This document shows positions 22,736 through 35,480 of a stretch of DNA of 64,000 nucleotides, in pieces (within the stretch, counting starts at the first letter, position 1; the number at the start of each line of letters is the position of its first letter). This DNA comes from Epiperipatus broadwayi (Eukaryota; Onychophora; Udeonychophora; Euonychophora; Peripatidae): assembly GCA_028023455.1 (NCBI GenBank), contig JAQFVV010000279.1, forward strand, positions 496,001 through 560,000, written 5' to 3'. Under the pieces are notes generated by a model. The model was not told where the DNA came from. It searched no databases and saw only the letters and a list, made by a program, of their open reading frames with translations. The translations under genes and the position numbers were made by a program.

Positions 22736-22990
22736 GATGTAATGTGATGCACTGTGGCTTCTCCTTAAACGGAGTCAGGAATCTCTCAGCAACTATGCCC
22801 AGAGAAATATGTTAGCCACTTTATCCTGCATTCCCCACTCTAAATTTTTCCATATTCTGCTTCATCCCATTTCCAGAACATAATCTTTGTCAATTCTATA
22901 ACCTTTATATCTAAATCCCCCTTATTTTTTCCCAAACCCAGCATAAAAACCAATAATCCACTTTCATATAATCACTTTTTTCAACAATGG
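22735..22990 (-). repeat. second copy of LINE 3' end
   Basis: Repeats 21930-22180 on the same strand: TGATGCACTGTGGCTTC, GGAGTCAGGAATCTCTCAGC, ATAATCTTTGTCAATTCTAT and CCCAAACCCAGCATAAAAAC appear in both in the same order. It ends near 22990. Two 3' ends in a row suggest that one LINE copy inserted beside or into another. Confidence 0.75.
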
Positions 22991-22999
22991 TTTGGTGGC

Positions 23000-24900
23000 T
23001 CCATCTCAAGAAATGTCTTGGTTATAAAATGATGTCTTATTATTTTATGTTATATGGTGTAAAATTGAATTTTCTGAAATATACTTTGGTGAAAAAATAC
23101 AAATAGTGATACATTTCTATTGATGATGATCTACTAATATTTGACTACAGTATACATAGACACACAAATATTAAAATGCACAATTTTTATTTAACCAATA
23201 AACTAATATTTAATAACAATTTTCTTTATTTTTTTAGGTGACGCAATTGGTGAATATTATAGGAATATCTGATTCTGAACACATATCACCATTTTCTACC
23301 TGCAAAAGGAGAACGCATTGTTAATATATATATATTAACTCATAATTAAATATATTATAAAGATTAATGGTTAAATATAATATAGAAAATAAAACATATT
23401 TCGAAAAAAAACATGAAAAAATCGTATACGACAATTTAAAGTATAGTTAAATTTTTATTTAGGAATTTAAAACGACAGCGCAAGTGTTTTTATTTAGATT
23501 TTTTTTTTTGAAAAAAAACAACGCTAACAAAAAAAACATTACTTATTAATTTTGTTTTATGGAGATTCTTTTAAATGAATTAAACTGAAAATTAACTTTT
23601 AACTTCTCATTTTTTACCCTAAAATACATGACAGAATTAAAAGTAAAATAAATAAATAAATATGCAAATAAATAAATAACCGTAAATTAATGATTTACGT
23701 TTTCAAAGTGATCGCAACCTAACATTTTTCATTGACATTTGGAAAAAAAAAAGACAAAACCTTTAGTTATGAGCAATTTATAATGAAATGTAATATGTAA
23801 TAAAAGATAAGAGTTAAAGTTAAGATTACTTAGGGCAATACCAGAATGTGTTTATAGCCATTTTTCAAATAATTGAAATGTTAATTGATCAATACGGAAT
23901 AGAAAATTAACCAATATATAAAATATGACAAATAAAACTTTTTCGATATCAAAAAAAAAAACAGTTTTATTTATTGGATGGCAAGGTTTATCTCTCTCTC
24001 TTTTTTGCCTCTGCATCCAATTTTAAAACTCCAATACATCTATTCAATGTTCCATTTTCGGACCAAGCTTGTGTGACTCTCATATGATATCTATTTCAAA
24101 ATAACATACCATTCTGTAAGTTTATGTCTAAACAACATGTTTTTATGGAATTTAAAGTAATTACGAGCTGCAGTATGTTTCTCCTTTTAAAACTTGGTTA
24201 GTTAAAAAATGTTTACACACTTGCTGCTCTAACCCATTAACAAGTTATCTCGCAAATAATGCCATGAAACAGCGTATTGAAAACATAGATATAACCTTGC
24301 TAACCATCTCACAAATGAATAAATGCCAAAGGTCTTATCTTAAATTTTAAAATGAAGCAAGCCAGTTAATCACACTGTACTTAGATTGTATAAGAATCAC
24401 TGTAAGATCAATTCCATCTCCAGACTTTGACATCCTTATTTATCAAAGGGTGACAATCTCCTTTCTGGCATCAATGTTGACATGAAAATTCTGAAGCACT
24501 TAATATCTAGTCATCAATATCGGTCTACTAAACACTACAGTATATAATTTGCTCAAGAAACGTTTATCACAAAGCAACAAATATACCAAGAAATCATGCA
24601 TTTTGAAACATATACTTTTCTAACTGTAGATTTTATCCCAACTAATAACTACAGACAGCTCTACTATATCATAGTTACTATTGCACATAAATGCTACAAT
24701 CAATTCTGTTTCAAACAATCTTAACAACCACAGCCTTTCTATGAGCATAATATTTTGTCTTAGAAAAAAATTCAAATACAGTATATCCCTCTGTATATAA
24801 ATTCCATCTTATTATGCTTGAGAATATTGATTTAAAATGATTGCAATAATTTTTAAAAAAAAAAACTGAATGAACTTATTTTGACAAAACTATCAAGTTC
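23000..24900. other. AT-rich stretch without recognised gene
   Basis: No coding frame with family motifs and no RNA gene identified. Text from 24000 to 24800 is somewhat richer in C than its surroundings and may belong to the 5' part of the RT relic that follows, but I could not find a motif in it. Confidence 0.4.
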
Positions 24901-24939
24901 ACATTAAAGTTAAAAGAATTAATGTTGTTTGCCAAAAAA

Positions 24940-25400
24940 AATGTAGATTTCCTTGCATGCCAAGTCAACTTTAAGAGAGCTTTTGATCTACACAATTGTG
25001 CATATCTTTTCACTGCAGTAATCAAATGTCTGAACACTGTCATCTGATGATTGTTATACAGACCTATTCACTAATAGATTAATTAAATGGAAAAATTATA
25101 TATGACTCCCAATGTCTTTCAAACTTAGCATCGCATAATGCATAGCTTACCACTTGCATCATTGCTATTACATAAGTCCCCTGATCAAGGAAATTCTAAT
25201 AATACTCTGGGTCTTTTTATTGTCATCTTGAAGCTACCATCCAAACTATATACTTCATTGATGATGTTCTGATAATCTTCAGAGGCCACCAAAACATTTC
25301 CTTGATTCTGACTATTTTAAATAAACTCCAAATATCAACTGGTTCTATAATACAAGTTTGCAAATCATCTTGGATAGCAATTGTCTACAGGGCACAAACT
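24940..25400 (+). pseudogene. reverse transcriptase relic (LINE-like)
   Basis: Three RT motifs occur in order, in shifting frames. Motif A: VNFKRAFDLHN near 24965-25000. Motif B: a stretch whose frame reads PDQGNSNNTLGLFIVIL near 25180-25235, resembling PQGDSLSPxLFxxxLE. Motif C: YFIDDVLIIFRGHQ near 25255-25300, with both catalytic Asp. Spacing from A to C (~280 bases) fits an RT palm. The frame breaks between motifs, so it is non-functional. The clade is not clear; flanks up to 25650 are probably part of the same element. Confidence 0.55.
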
Positions 25401-25649
25401 ATCTTCTTTCTTCAGAGTTAACATCTTATCCCACCTTGGCATTCTATTAATCTATCTAAAATGTAATTGAGCAATCGTTTAAATGGTCTCATCATGAACA
25501 CATTAAGGATAAAAGTGAATACCTATTTCCCCCAAATGCTATATTTTATTGTGAAAGTTTACATAGTAAATGCTGTTCTTATTGAAATAATTGCCTTAAT
25601 AGCCCATAAATGTGGCTTTTTAACAAAATCTACAATAAACTTATGTCTG

Positions 25650-26780
25650 TAATAAAGCCATATATCTGGGTTCGCTCTTTTATTCAACAGTACATGTTTT
25701 TCTATGTTCAAAGAATGGCTCAAATGTCCCATATTTTTGTAACATATTAATATCAAAATGTATACTGCAATACTTATTAATCCAATATTTAGTGCCATCA
25801 CCTCTACAATCTCATTGGTTGTTTTAATTTCATATGCCAAAGTGCATTTTTTCACAGATCATGCCATAGAGAATGCTAATTTATTTGACCAGTATAAATA
25901 CAAATCTCTCACTGACATATCATTTAAAGATATAAATAAAGTAACTTATCTATCCTGACATCTATGGACAGCCCTTGTAGTTAATATATCCAAGTTTCAA
26001 AATCTTCGTGTTTCTTAATCATGATTTAAAATTTTTTTAAAAAAATTATTACAGAATGCAATTCCAATCAAAATGTTTTTTTAATGTTTGATTCAAGCTA
26101 AATCTCAAACCAACATGTGTTTTGTGCAATAATTATTCAGAAAAAAATGCTACACCTTTTTTCAAACCTATCCATGCTTCTCGTTTCCATGTCTACTCCT
26201 TAATATTTCATAGGTGTATAATCAACTTCAAGCAAATACTTAAAAATATATAAAGCACTTTCAGTTCTATAATGTATCTGCATTTATTCACTCAGTAAGA
26301 ACTATGTGGCTTGCATGTTGCTTCAGTAAAAAATACAATGTACTAAAAAATAACAAGAATTGGTTTAACTCATATCTATACTATCTCAATTTTTATTCAG
26401 AAACATTATGACCAAAACATAGCAATCATCAAATTATCTCAGGTATGCTTTCTCATAACTTAAATCTTTATTTTCATTAACGCTCCCCATTAGACATCAC
26501 TTTTGAAAATAAATATCTGAATTCTTCTTCAGTTGAGTCATCATGACATATTAGAATAGGTCACACTTCAAATTTGGATCATGCTTCTTTGGCATTAAAC
26601 AATTTACTGTATTTGCTGTACAATTGTTTCTAGTTTCATCATACATTTGCCTATACAACATAAATTTATTCTACGGTAAATATGTTAATATTTCTTTATA
26701 GTTTATTATCAATAAAATATTTTTAATCAAAAAAAAAAACATTTCATGCATAAAAATTTTGTGAACAGTCATTTTATATA
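25650..26780. other. no recognised gene
   Basis: Short overlapping frames on both strands at 25560-25960 show no family motif and overlap each other. The rest is AT-rich and featureless to me. Confidence 0.4.
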
Positions 26781-26811
26781 TAAATTTAATGTAATTTTAA
26801 GGGATTGAACT

Positions 26812-26955
26812 CAGACTTTCAAACTCCTTATAGTTATCCAATACATCTTATACAATCAATACTTGTGACCACATACATATGAGAAAGATATGTGGTAACA
26901 TGTATCAGTTGTATAAGATAGATTGGATAGCTTTATGGAGTTTGAAAGGCCGAGT
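26812..26955. repeat. small fold-back (~67-bp arms)
   Basis: Arm 26812-26878 (GACTTTCAAACTCCTTATAG ... TTATACAATC) is the imperfect reverse complement of 26887-26955 (... GTTGTATAAGATAGATTGG ... GGAGTTTGAAAGGC), with an 8-base centre. It lies directly upstream of a tRNA-like segment. Confidence 0.75.
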
Positions 26956-26984
26956 TTTAGTTCTTTATGTATTGTCTTGAATTG

Positions 26985-27075
26985 GTGGTTGAGAGGTCAG
27001 CGCAACTGCCTTGCACTTGCAAGCAGTTGCCCGGGTTGTGAGTTCGCATCCCGGCCAATGCTATGACACTTAAAA
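26985..27075 (+). repeat. tRNA-like segment, possible SINE head
   Basis: A GC-richer island: GGTTGAGAGGTCAGCGCAAC resembles a tRNA D-arm/A box, TTGCACTTGCAAG could form an anticodon arm, and CCGGGTTGTGAGTTCGCATC with following CCGG resembles a T-arm/B box (GGTTCNANNCC). The T stem can pair (CCGGG with CCCGG), but the T loop is enlarged, and I could not build a clean acceptor stem. A tRNA-derived SINE head is more likely than a working tRNA. Confidence 0.4.
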
Positions 27076-27274
27076 TATATATATATTTAAATATATATAT
27101 AAATTAATAATTTTTAACAGATGATATTATTAAAACATTTTTAAAAACATGGAAATATCTTTCTATGTATTTTACAAAAATCGCAGTCAGATGACATAGA
27201 TAGTGATCAATGAAAATAGTAAACTTTAAACACTTTTTGCATCTAAAAGCAGAACCTGATTAAGTGATATTTAC

Positions 27275-27928
27275 ATGCAAGATATGGAAGAAGCTATGGT
27301 GAAGGAGGAAAATGCACCAATTTTAATTAAGATGTATGTAGATGATTTCTTATTGATATTTAATAAGACTGAAAGACAAGTAAAAAAGTATTATGATAAA
27401 GTTAATAAGTTGGATAAGAAGTTAAAATTCACAATGGAATGGGAAAAGAATAATGAATTGGTGTATTTGGATATAATGATGAAAAAAGAGTATAGTAAAG
27501 GGAAGTGTAAAGTGAGTATAGGGGTGTTTAGGAAGATGGAGAAGGGTAATATAGTGAATGGGGAGTCTGATGTAGATAAGCAATTTAAAATTAATGCTAT
27601 AACATCAAGAGTATTTAGAGCAAATAATTATTGCAGATATAGGAAAGATTATAAAAAGAAAATAGATATGATATTTAAGGAGTTTAGGAATAGTAAGTTT
27701 CCAGAAAAGATAGTAACGAGGAGTATTGAGAGTGTAGACAGGAAATGTAGAAAGAAAGAAGAGAATGAGAGAAAAGTAATTGAAAGGGATAGGAAAAACA
27801 AATATATAGGAATAAGAGTACGTGATTATAGAATAGTTAGGAAGATTAATAGTATAATTAAAAAGCTTAATGTAAAATATAGAAATGAGGTGAAATATAG
27901 AATAGTAAATAAAAAGAGGAAAATTTGA
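27275..27928 (+). CDS. PLE reverse transcriptase, palm end and thumb (5'-truncated)
   Basis: An uninterrupted 217-codon frame starting just before RT motif C: KMYVDDFLLIFNK (residues ~18-30) carries the two catalytic Asp. Next come WEKNNELVYLDIMMKKE (~67-83), matching the PLE thumb block (...LxFLDVxVxR...), and a Lys/Arg-rich connector to the end. Fingers and motifs A and B are absent, so the copy is 5'-truncated near 27265; the first Met is internal, not a native start. The stop overlaps the next start (TGATG). The enzyme would copy element RNA at a nick made by the downstream endonuclease. The long open frame, unlike every other relic in the window, suggests a fairly recent insertion. Confidence 0.8.
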   Translation: MQDMEEAMVKEENAPILIKMYVDDFLLIFNKTERQVKKYYDKVNKLDKKLKFTMEWEKNNELVYLDIMMKKEYSKGKCKVSIGVFRKMEKGNIVNGESDVDKQFKINAITSRVFRANNYCRYRKDYKKKIDMIFKEFRNSKFPEKIVTRSIESVDRKCRKKEENERKVIERDRKNKYIGIRVRDYRIVRKINSIIKKLNVKYRNEVKYRIVNKKRKI

Positions 27929-28260
27929 TGAAGGTTTTGGATAATAAATATATAGATAAAGAGAGAAATTATGTTAATGGGGTTTATATGATAAAGTGTA
28001 GAGATAAGGGGGTTAGAAATAAATATGTGGGTGAGACAAAGAACTCTATATATATAAGGATGAGGCAACATAGGTATGAAAAAAGTTTACCGGTATTTGT
28101 GCATATGATGAAAATAGGGCATGATTTGGAGAAGGAAAGTATAAAAATGATTAGTTATGCAAATAGTAGAAGGGACATGAAGATAAGAGAATCATTGTTA
28201 ATCAAGAGAATAAGGCCTAGTATTAATAGAGAAAAAGGGATAAGGACTTTGGTAGTGTGA
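27928..28260 (+). CDS. PLE GIY-YIG endonuclease
   Basis: The frame begins at ATG 27928, whose A is the last base of the preceding stop (TGATG). It is 110 codons. NGVYMIKCRDKGVRNKYVGE holds the GIY (as GVY) and YIG (as YVG) blocks; IRMRQHR gives the conserved Arg and His; RESLLIKRIRPSINREKG near the end holds the late catalytic Glu. All expected key residues seem present. In known PLEs the RT and endonuclease form one protein, so the change of frame here is either a mutation or a stop-restart arrangement. The sequence is cytosine-poor, like the whole element. A 3' UTR and a hammerhead-like motif follow. Confidence 0.8.
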   Translation: MKVLDNKYIDKERNYVNGVYMIKCRDKGVRNKYVGETKNSIYIRMRQHRYEKSLPVFVHMMKIGHDLEKESIKMISYANSRRDMKIRESLLIKRIRPSINREKGIRTLVV

Positions 28261-29275
28261 AATTAAACAATAGCAAAGTTTAGGATGATTAAAGTGAAAG
28301 GAAATATAAAGATTAATAGAGTAAAGAATTAAAATTTAGGGTAATTAAGTAGTAGAAGTGGTTAATAGAGAGAGCTAGTTGATGGGGAAAGAAAGGAAGT
28401 TGGGAAGTGGTTAATAAAAAGGAAATATGGAGGAAAGGTGAAGGCAGAAGGAAAGTTAAGGTAAAAATAATTAAGTGTGTATTGATATTAAATGTTATAA
28501 GAGGGTAGTTAAATAAGTAAGGTTGGTAGGGAGTATTAGAGTATAGATGAGGAAGGGAATTGAAGTGATAGTATGGAGGTATAAAATGAAATAAGTAGGG
28601 TATAAATGGGAGTGTAAAAAAAAGGGAAAGAATGATTTTAGTTTATAGTTTTTGATTTTTAATAATTTGTTTTGATTTTTTAATTTTTATTTTTAAGGTT
28701 ATTTTTTAATTTTAATTTTTTAATTTTTGATTTTGGATTTTTGGTCTTATTTATGCAATTAATTATGTTAAAAATGATAATTTTGGTATTAATTTTTAGA
28801 TTAATGTTTTAATGGGTTTTAAGGGTTTTGTTTTTAATGATTTGATGATAAAATTTGAATTGTTTTAATACTTTTATTTGCTTGTAATCTTAAAAAATAT
28901 TTTAAAAATGATTTTAAAGAAATGTTTATTATTAATTTTTTTGTTGTTTTTTTGTTATTTTTCTATTTTTTATTTTTTATTATTATTAATTTTTTATAGT
29001 TTAGTTTTTATGTTTTGGGTTTTTAAAAGATTTGGAAAAAAAATTTTGTTTGAACAGTTTTTGGATTGAGTTATTTTTGCTTTATATTATTTTGTTTTAT
29101 TATAATTTTATATGAGAATATGAAAAATAAGAATTTTAGTTGTATTGATATAATATTTGTCTAATTTTTTATGTTGGAGATCTGATGAAGACTGCTAGTA
29201 CAGTCGAAACTGTTATAATAAATAAAATTATTTACTTAAAGTGTTAAAGGAGTGTAGATGAGTTTATAGTGACAC
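28261..29275 (+). mobile_element. PLE 3' untranslated region, cytosine-depleted
   Basis: About 1 kb after the endonuclease stop, with no supported frame. The first ~370 bases are purine-rich, then the strand becomes T/G-rich. Cytosine is almost absent: I count 6 C in the 600 bases 28261-28860. A hammerhead-like core is at 29182-29210. The element probably ends within 29215-29275. Confidence 0.65.
29182..29210 (+). ncRNA. hammerhead-like core in PLE 3' region
   Basis: CTGATGA is followed by one A, then stem II GACTG/CAGTC with loop CTAGTA, then GAAAC. The position downstream of RT and GIY-YIG frames matches known PLE hammerheads. Stem III can only be very short, and I see no good stem I partner for the upstream sequence, so a single copy may not fold into an active ribozyme. 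Confidence 0.55.
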
Positions 29276-29413
29276 ATCAATCATCTGATTGTGATTGTTA
29301 TAACATAAAAATAGAAGAAATATTTTCACATTCTTAAATATATATATATATATAATAAAACAAGACACAAATTGTATAACTTGCTTTTAAACTTGTTCTA
29401 AAATGTTCAATAG

Positions 29414-29614
29414 ATGGAGCTTACCACTAGAATCAAAACAAGCTTCAATTATAAGTGCCAAAAGAGAAAGAATCCAAAATCTCTACCAGAAAATCCTCAT
29501 CCCCAAGCCAATTGGTTTCATGCTCACTTCAGTGAAGAGTTAGGATTTCAGACACTAGATCTAAAATTCCAACTCAAGCATCAGCACTTAATTGATACAT
29601 TACTATCAGTTTGA
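29414..29614 (+). CDS. 66-codon open frame in fold-back, copy 1
   Basis: Encodes a small basic protein (MELTTRIKTSF..., CQKRK, NWFHAHFSEELGFQTLDLKF). The inverted partner (30052-29852, minus strand) encodes the same protein at the same length with 17 of 66 residues changed and no gap. I recognise no family. It may be the tail of an element protein or a chance frame; the absence of indels between the copies is the only argument for coding. Confidence 0.3.
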   Translation: MELTTRIKTSFNYKCQKRKNPKSLPENPHPQANWFHAHFSEELGFQTLDLKFQLKHQHLIDTLLSV

Positions 29615-29851
29615 AAACTTGAATTTTACAGACACCACATAGTGAACATTTTAGAACAAGCTTAAAAGCAAGTTACACAATTTGTGTCTTGTTTTATTAA
29701 TTATTATAAGTGTGCCCTTGATGGCTTTTGTGATGCTATGTTGCTTTGGCTATTAATATATGGTAAAACTGAACTGAGTTCAGACCCATATAGCTATCTG
29801 GTTTGTAACACTGGATTTGAAGACATTTATGTAACTGAAAAATTCAAGTTT

Positions 29852-30052
29852 TCAAATTGGTAGTAATGTATTAAATAAGTGCTGACACTTGAATTGGAAT
29901 TTTAGATCTAGTGTCTGAAATCCTAATTTCTCACTGAGGTGAGCATGAAACCAATTGGTCTGGGGATGAAAAACTTCTGGTAGAGATTTGGAATACTTTC
30001 TCTTTTGGCACTTATTATTAAAGCTTGTTTTGGAGCTAGTGGTAAGATCCAT
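29852..30052 (-). CDS. 66-codon open frame in fold-back, copy 2
   Basis: Minus-strand counterpart of 29414-29614: same start, same stop position and shared core NWFHAHLSEKLGFQTLDLKF. Most differences are single residues. Function unknown. Confidence 0.3.
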   Translation of the reverse strand: MDLTTSSKTSFNNKCQKRKYSKSLPEVFHPQTNWFHAHLSEKLGFQTLDLKFQFKCQHLFNTLLPI

Positions 30053-30058
30053 CTAGTG

Positions 30059-30061
<3 letters not shown>

Positions 30062-30105
<44 letters not shown>
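30062..30105. repeat. (TA)n microsatellite
   Basis: Pure TA tract of about 44 bases directly against the outer end of the compound fold-back. Confidence 0.95.
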
Positions 30106-30108
<3 letters not shown>

Positions 30109-30109
30109 G

Positions 30110-33165
<3,056 letters not shown>

Positions 33166-33312
33166 ATATCCATATCAAAATATATAATAATGGACTTGCA
33201 TTTTATTATTATTAATATCAACTTCAAGTATTTATATACATATATACATTTATTCTCTTAAAAGAACAGCCTAATGGATTCTATGATTACCGAAAGTCCA
33301 TTGTCACATCCC

Positions 33313-33360
33313 AAAGTCATAATTCATGAAGTCCTTCCTTATATATGTGCTTTACTTTTT
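33313..33360 (-). repeat. possible start of 3' LTR
   Basis: On the minus strand, ACTTTGGGA is followed by TGTGACAATGG, which could be a short polypurine tract and an LTR start. I could not find the matching end or the second LTR copy with confidence. Confidence 0.3.
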
Positions 33361-33781
33361 AAGCACATCTATTGACATATTCAATGAATGTGAAGGGACC
33401 TTCATAAGTATTACACAATCTATGTAATTGTGAACCTTTCTGTCTCTTAGCTTGTATTTTAAATATCTTTATTATTGTATGAAGACTCTCTATAATTTGA
33501 TCATCTTCAGGATTATGGTGATGCTTCATACAGCATAATTTACACTTAAGACAATTAAATTTATTGCATTCATTCATATCTTCTAAATTAAACCTTCTAT
33601 TAAGACAACCTTCTTTTCCATTAATTATTATCATTGATAATGATATTATCAGATGGTTGTCATACAATTTATCAACACCGTGTTGATGAAATGTTTTACT
33701 TTTGTTCTGGGAGTAAATACACATATGGTGGGATGACTCAAAATAAACTTCATTGTTGTATTCATCTATTATATCTTTAGA
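33359..33781 (-). pseudogene. LTR-element polyprotein tail fragment
   Basis: The minus-strand frame continues from the gag-like frame above across an in-frame TAA (33782-33784), reading SKDIIDEYNNEVYFESSHHM and on to a Cys-rich segment FNCLKCKLCCMKHHH. It ends KRQKGSQLHRLCNTYEGPF, which recalls the C-terminal integrase segment of Ty3-type elements (KGxxxKLxxxWEGPF). No RT or integrase core lies between gag and this tail, so either a large internal deletion occurred or the resemblance is misleading. Confidence 0.4.
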
Positions 33782-34657
33782 TTATGGAATCATCTCAAGT
33801 TTCATAAGTTCATGATTTAACACGTGATTAATATGAAAAATCTGAAGTCTTAATTTATGTAGACATTCAGTATTATCATTTGATTGTGCTTCTCTCATTT
33901 CCTGAGATTTGGAATTTAATTTATATTCCACATTATCCATATATTCTTCTGTTTCTAAGATATTTGGATCAGGTTCAAGCACTTTATTAATGCTGAAATG
34001 ATCTTGTACTTCGTTGCTCTGCTGTATGGTAAAATTATAGTCATGACAGTTTTCTTTTGAAATATTCATTTGAACTAAGAGTGATTTGTTCTGGATGCTG
34101 TCATTATATTCACAGCCCTCATGTTCAGGGTAATCTTTGGATTCTTGGCATTGAATTGCCATCAATATTGTTGATGTGTATGTGTCATGCAGTCTTTTTA
34201 CTTCATTGCCAGTCTGTTTATTTTCAATAATATTCTTTTGAACATTATTTAAATCTAATGATAATTGTTTCATTTCTTTAAACAATTTAGTTTTAACATC
34301 TTTGATTTCTACTAGCATCTTTTCCTTAATATCATCAATATATTTCTTTAACTCTTCTTTTATAGAAATTATGTCTCCCTTTAATTTCCCTTCCATATTA
34401 TCCATATCAACTTTAGTTACCATATTATCATTCATTCTAGCCATTTCTCCCTTCATATCAGCATTGATGTTATTTATGTCAGTTTTTATATTATTCATAT
34501 CAGCTTTGGTTACCAGATCAGCTTTTATATTATTCATATCAGTTTTTATATTATTCATATCAGCTTTGGAGACCATATCAGCTTTTATATTAACCACATC
34601 AGCAAAATTTATAAAACATTTAATTTCTACATCATAGCAAATTGAAACAGATAGCAT
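33782..34657 (-). CDS. gag-like coiled-coil protein of LTR element
   Basis: A 291-codon minus-strand frame. Residues ~24-75 consist of repeats of the type ADMNNIKTD / NIKADMVSKADM. DNA in this part repeats with a period of exactly 60 bases (for example 34501 and 34561), that is 20 residues. Residues ~80-150 form a predicted coiled coil (KLKGDIISIKEELKKYID, then DVKTKLFKEMKQLSLDLNN), followed by an acidic C-terminal part. No capsid or zinc-knuckle motif is visible, but this coiled-coil start is common in Ty3-type gag proteins of invertebrates. An LTR-like promoter lies about 700 bases upstream. A host coiled-coil gene fragment is the alternative. Confidence 0.5.
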   Translation of the reverse strand: MLSVSICYDVEIKCFINFADVVNIKADMVSKADMNNIKTDMNNIKADLVTKADMNNIKTDINNINADMKGEMARMNDNMVTKVDMDNMEGKLKGDIISIKEELKKYIDDIKEKMLVEIKDVKTKLFKEMKQLSLDLNNVQKNIIENKQTGNEVKRLHDTYTSTILMAIQCQESKDYPEHEGCEYNDSIQNKSLLVQMNISKENCHDYNFTIQQSNEVQDHFSINKVLEPDPNILETEEYMDNVEYKLNSKSQEMREAQSNDNTECLHKLRLQIFHINHVLNHELMKLEMIP

Positions 34658-35099
34658 TTAATTACTTATAGTCAAATTAATACATAACTAAATCAAACAT
34701 TATTTTACGAGTAAACCCAAACATAAAATCACACAATTATATTAATAAAGATGTGTGTGGATGTGAGTACTTTAGATTTTGAAATAATAAATCATAAATC
34801 ATTTATAGATGAGTTTAAATCATTTAACATTTTAAATCATTCAATATTCTAAATCAGTTATTTATCATTAACTCTTTTATATATCAGTTAAATCTGTATC
34901 AGTTATATTAGTTTTTTTATCAGTTTTTTACAAGCAAAACTTTAGGATCTAAACAAAGTTATTACATTTATAATTTAAACAAGTTTTAGATTGAAATTAT
35001 AAAACAAAATCTACATAAGTTTGATTTACAATATTGGGATGACCATTAATTTAAGGTTAAGCTAGCATTTAAATTTGGAATTATTTGAAGTTTTTAGAT

Positions 35100-35480
35100 T
35101 GGAAAGAGTAATTACCGTTGTTTGTCTTGATATTTTTCTTTATTGGCAAGTTCTTTAGGTATCATGACATCTTTAGGTTCTGGTGGTTGTCAGCTCATGT
35201 TCTCTCCTCTCAGATGGTGGTTTGTCGGGCAGAAGGCCAGATTTTGAGCCCACTTACCCTGACATGCTGATCATTCACCTTATTACAAATATAAATTCAA
35301 AACGCTTTGGAATTTTGTGAGTTTGTGAGTCTTGAAAGATGGCCACTATTCCTTTTATATCCATCTCCCCCCTCTCCTTAATTAATTTATTTTCTTAGAA
35401 GTGTTTTCTTTGCCCGTACGATAATCACCAGTTATCGCAGAAGCCTGCTGTGTCAAATATTAAATAGGTCAAAATAAACC
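35100..35480 (-). promoter_or_regulatory. LTR-like promoter region with TATA box
   Basis: On the minus strand, ATATAAAAGG (35360-35351) is a consensus TATA box, followed ~25-30 bases later by CTTTCAAGACTCACAAACTC as a possible initiator. Downstream, AACCACCAGAACCTAAAGAT leads into a Lys-rich frame PPEPKDVMIPKELANKEKYQ that stops at 35116. This island is richer in G+C than its surroundings and points toward the gag-like frame at 34657, so I read it as the 5' LTR and leader of that element. Confidence 0.45.

Larger units (their letters stand above)
29357..30061. repeat. compound fold-back with two nested inverted pairs
   Basis: Pair one: 29357-29413 is inverted at 29640-29701 (ACAAGACACAAATTGTATAA and its complement). 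Pair two: 29405-29628 is inverted at 29837-30061 (about 220 bp). The second arm ends at a (TA)n tract at 30062-30105. No transposase is present. The arrangement looks like two successive inverted duplications of one element. Confidence 0.8.

Noticed and set aside
23000-24900. Host exons
   Set aside because: No frame shows conserved protein motifs together with plausible splice sites; composition alone is not enough to call a gene.
26985-27075. Functional tRNA gene
   Set aside because: The A and B boxes are plausible, but the T loop is enlarged and no clean acceptor stem can be built; a SINE head or relic is more likely.
34302-34637. Plus-strand 111-codon hydrophobic frame
   Set aside because: It is the antisense shadow of the repeat-rich gag-like frame on the minus strand.
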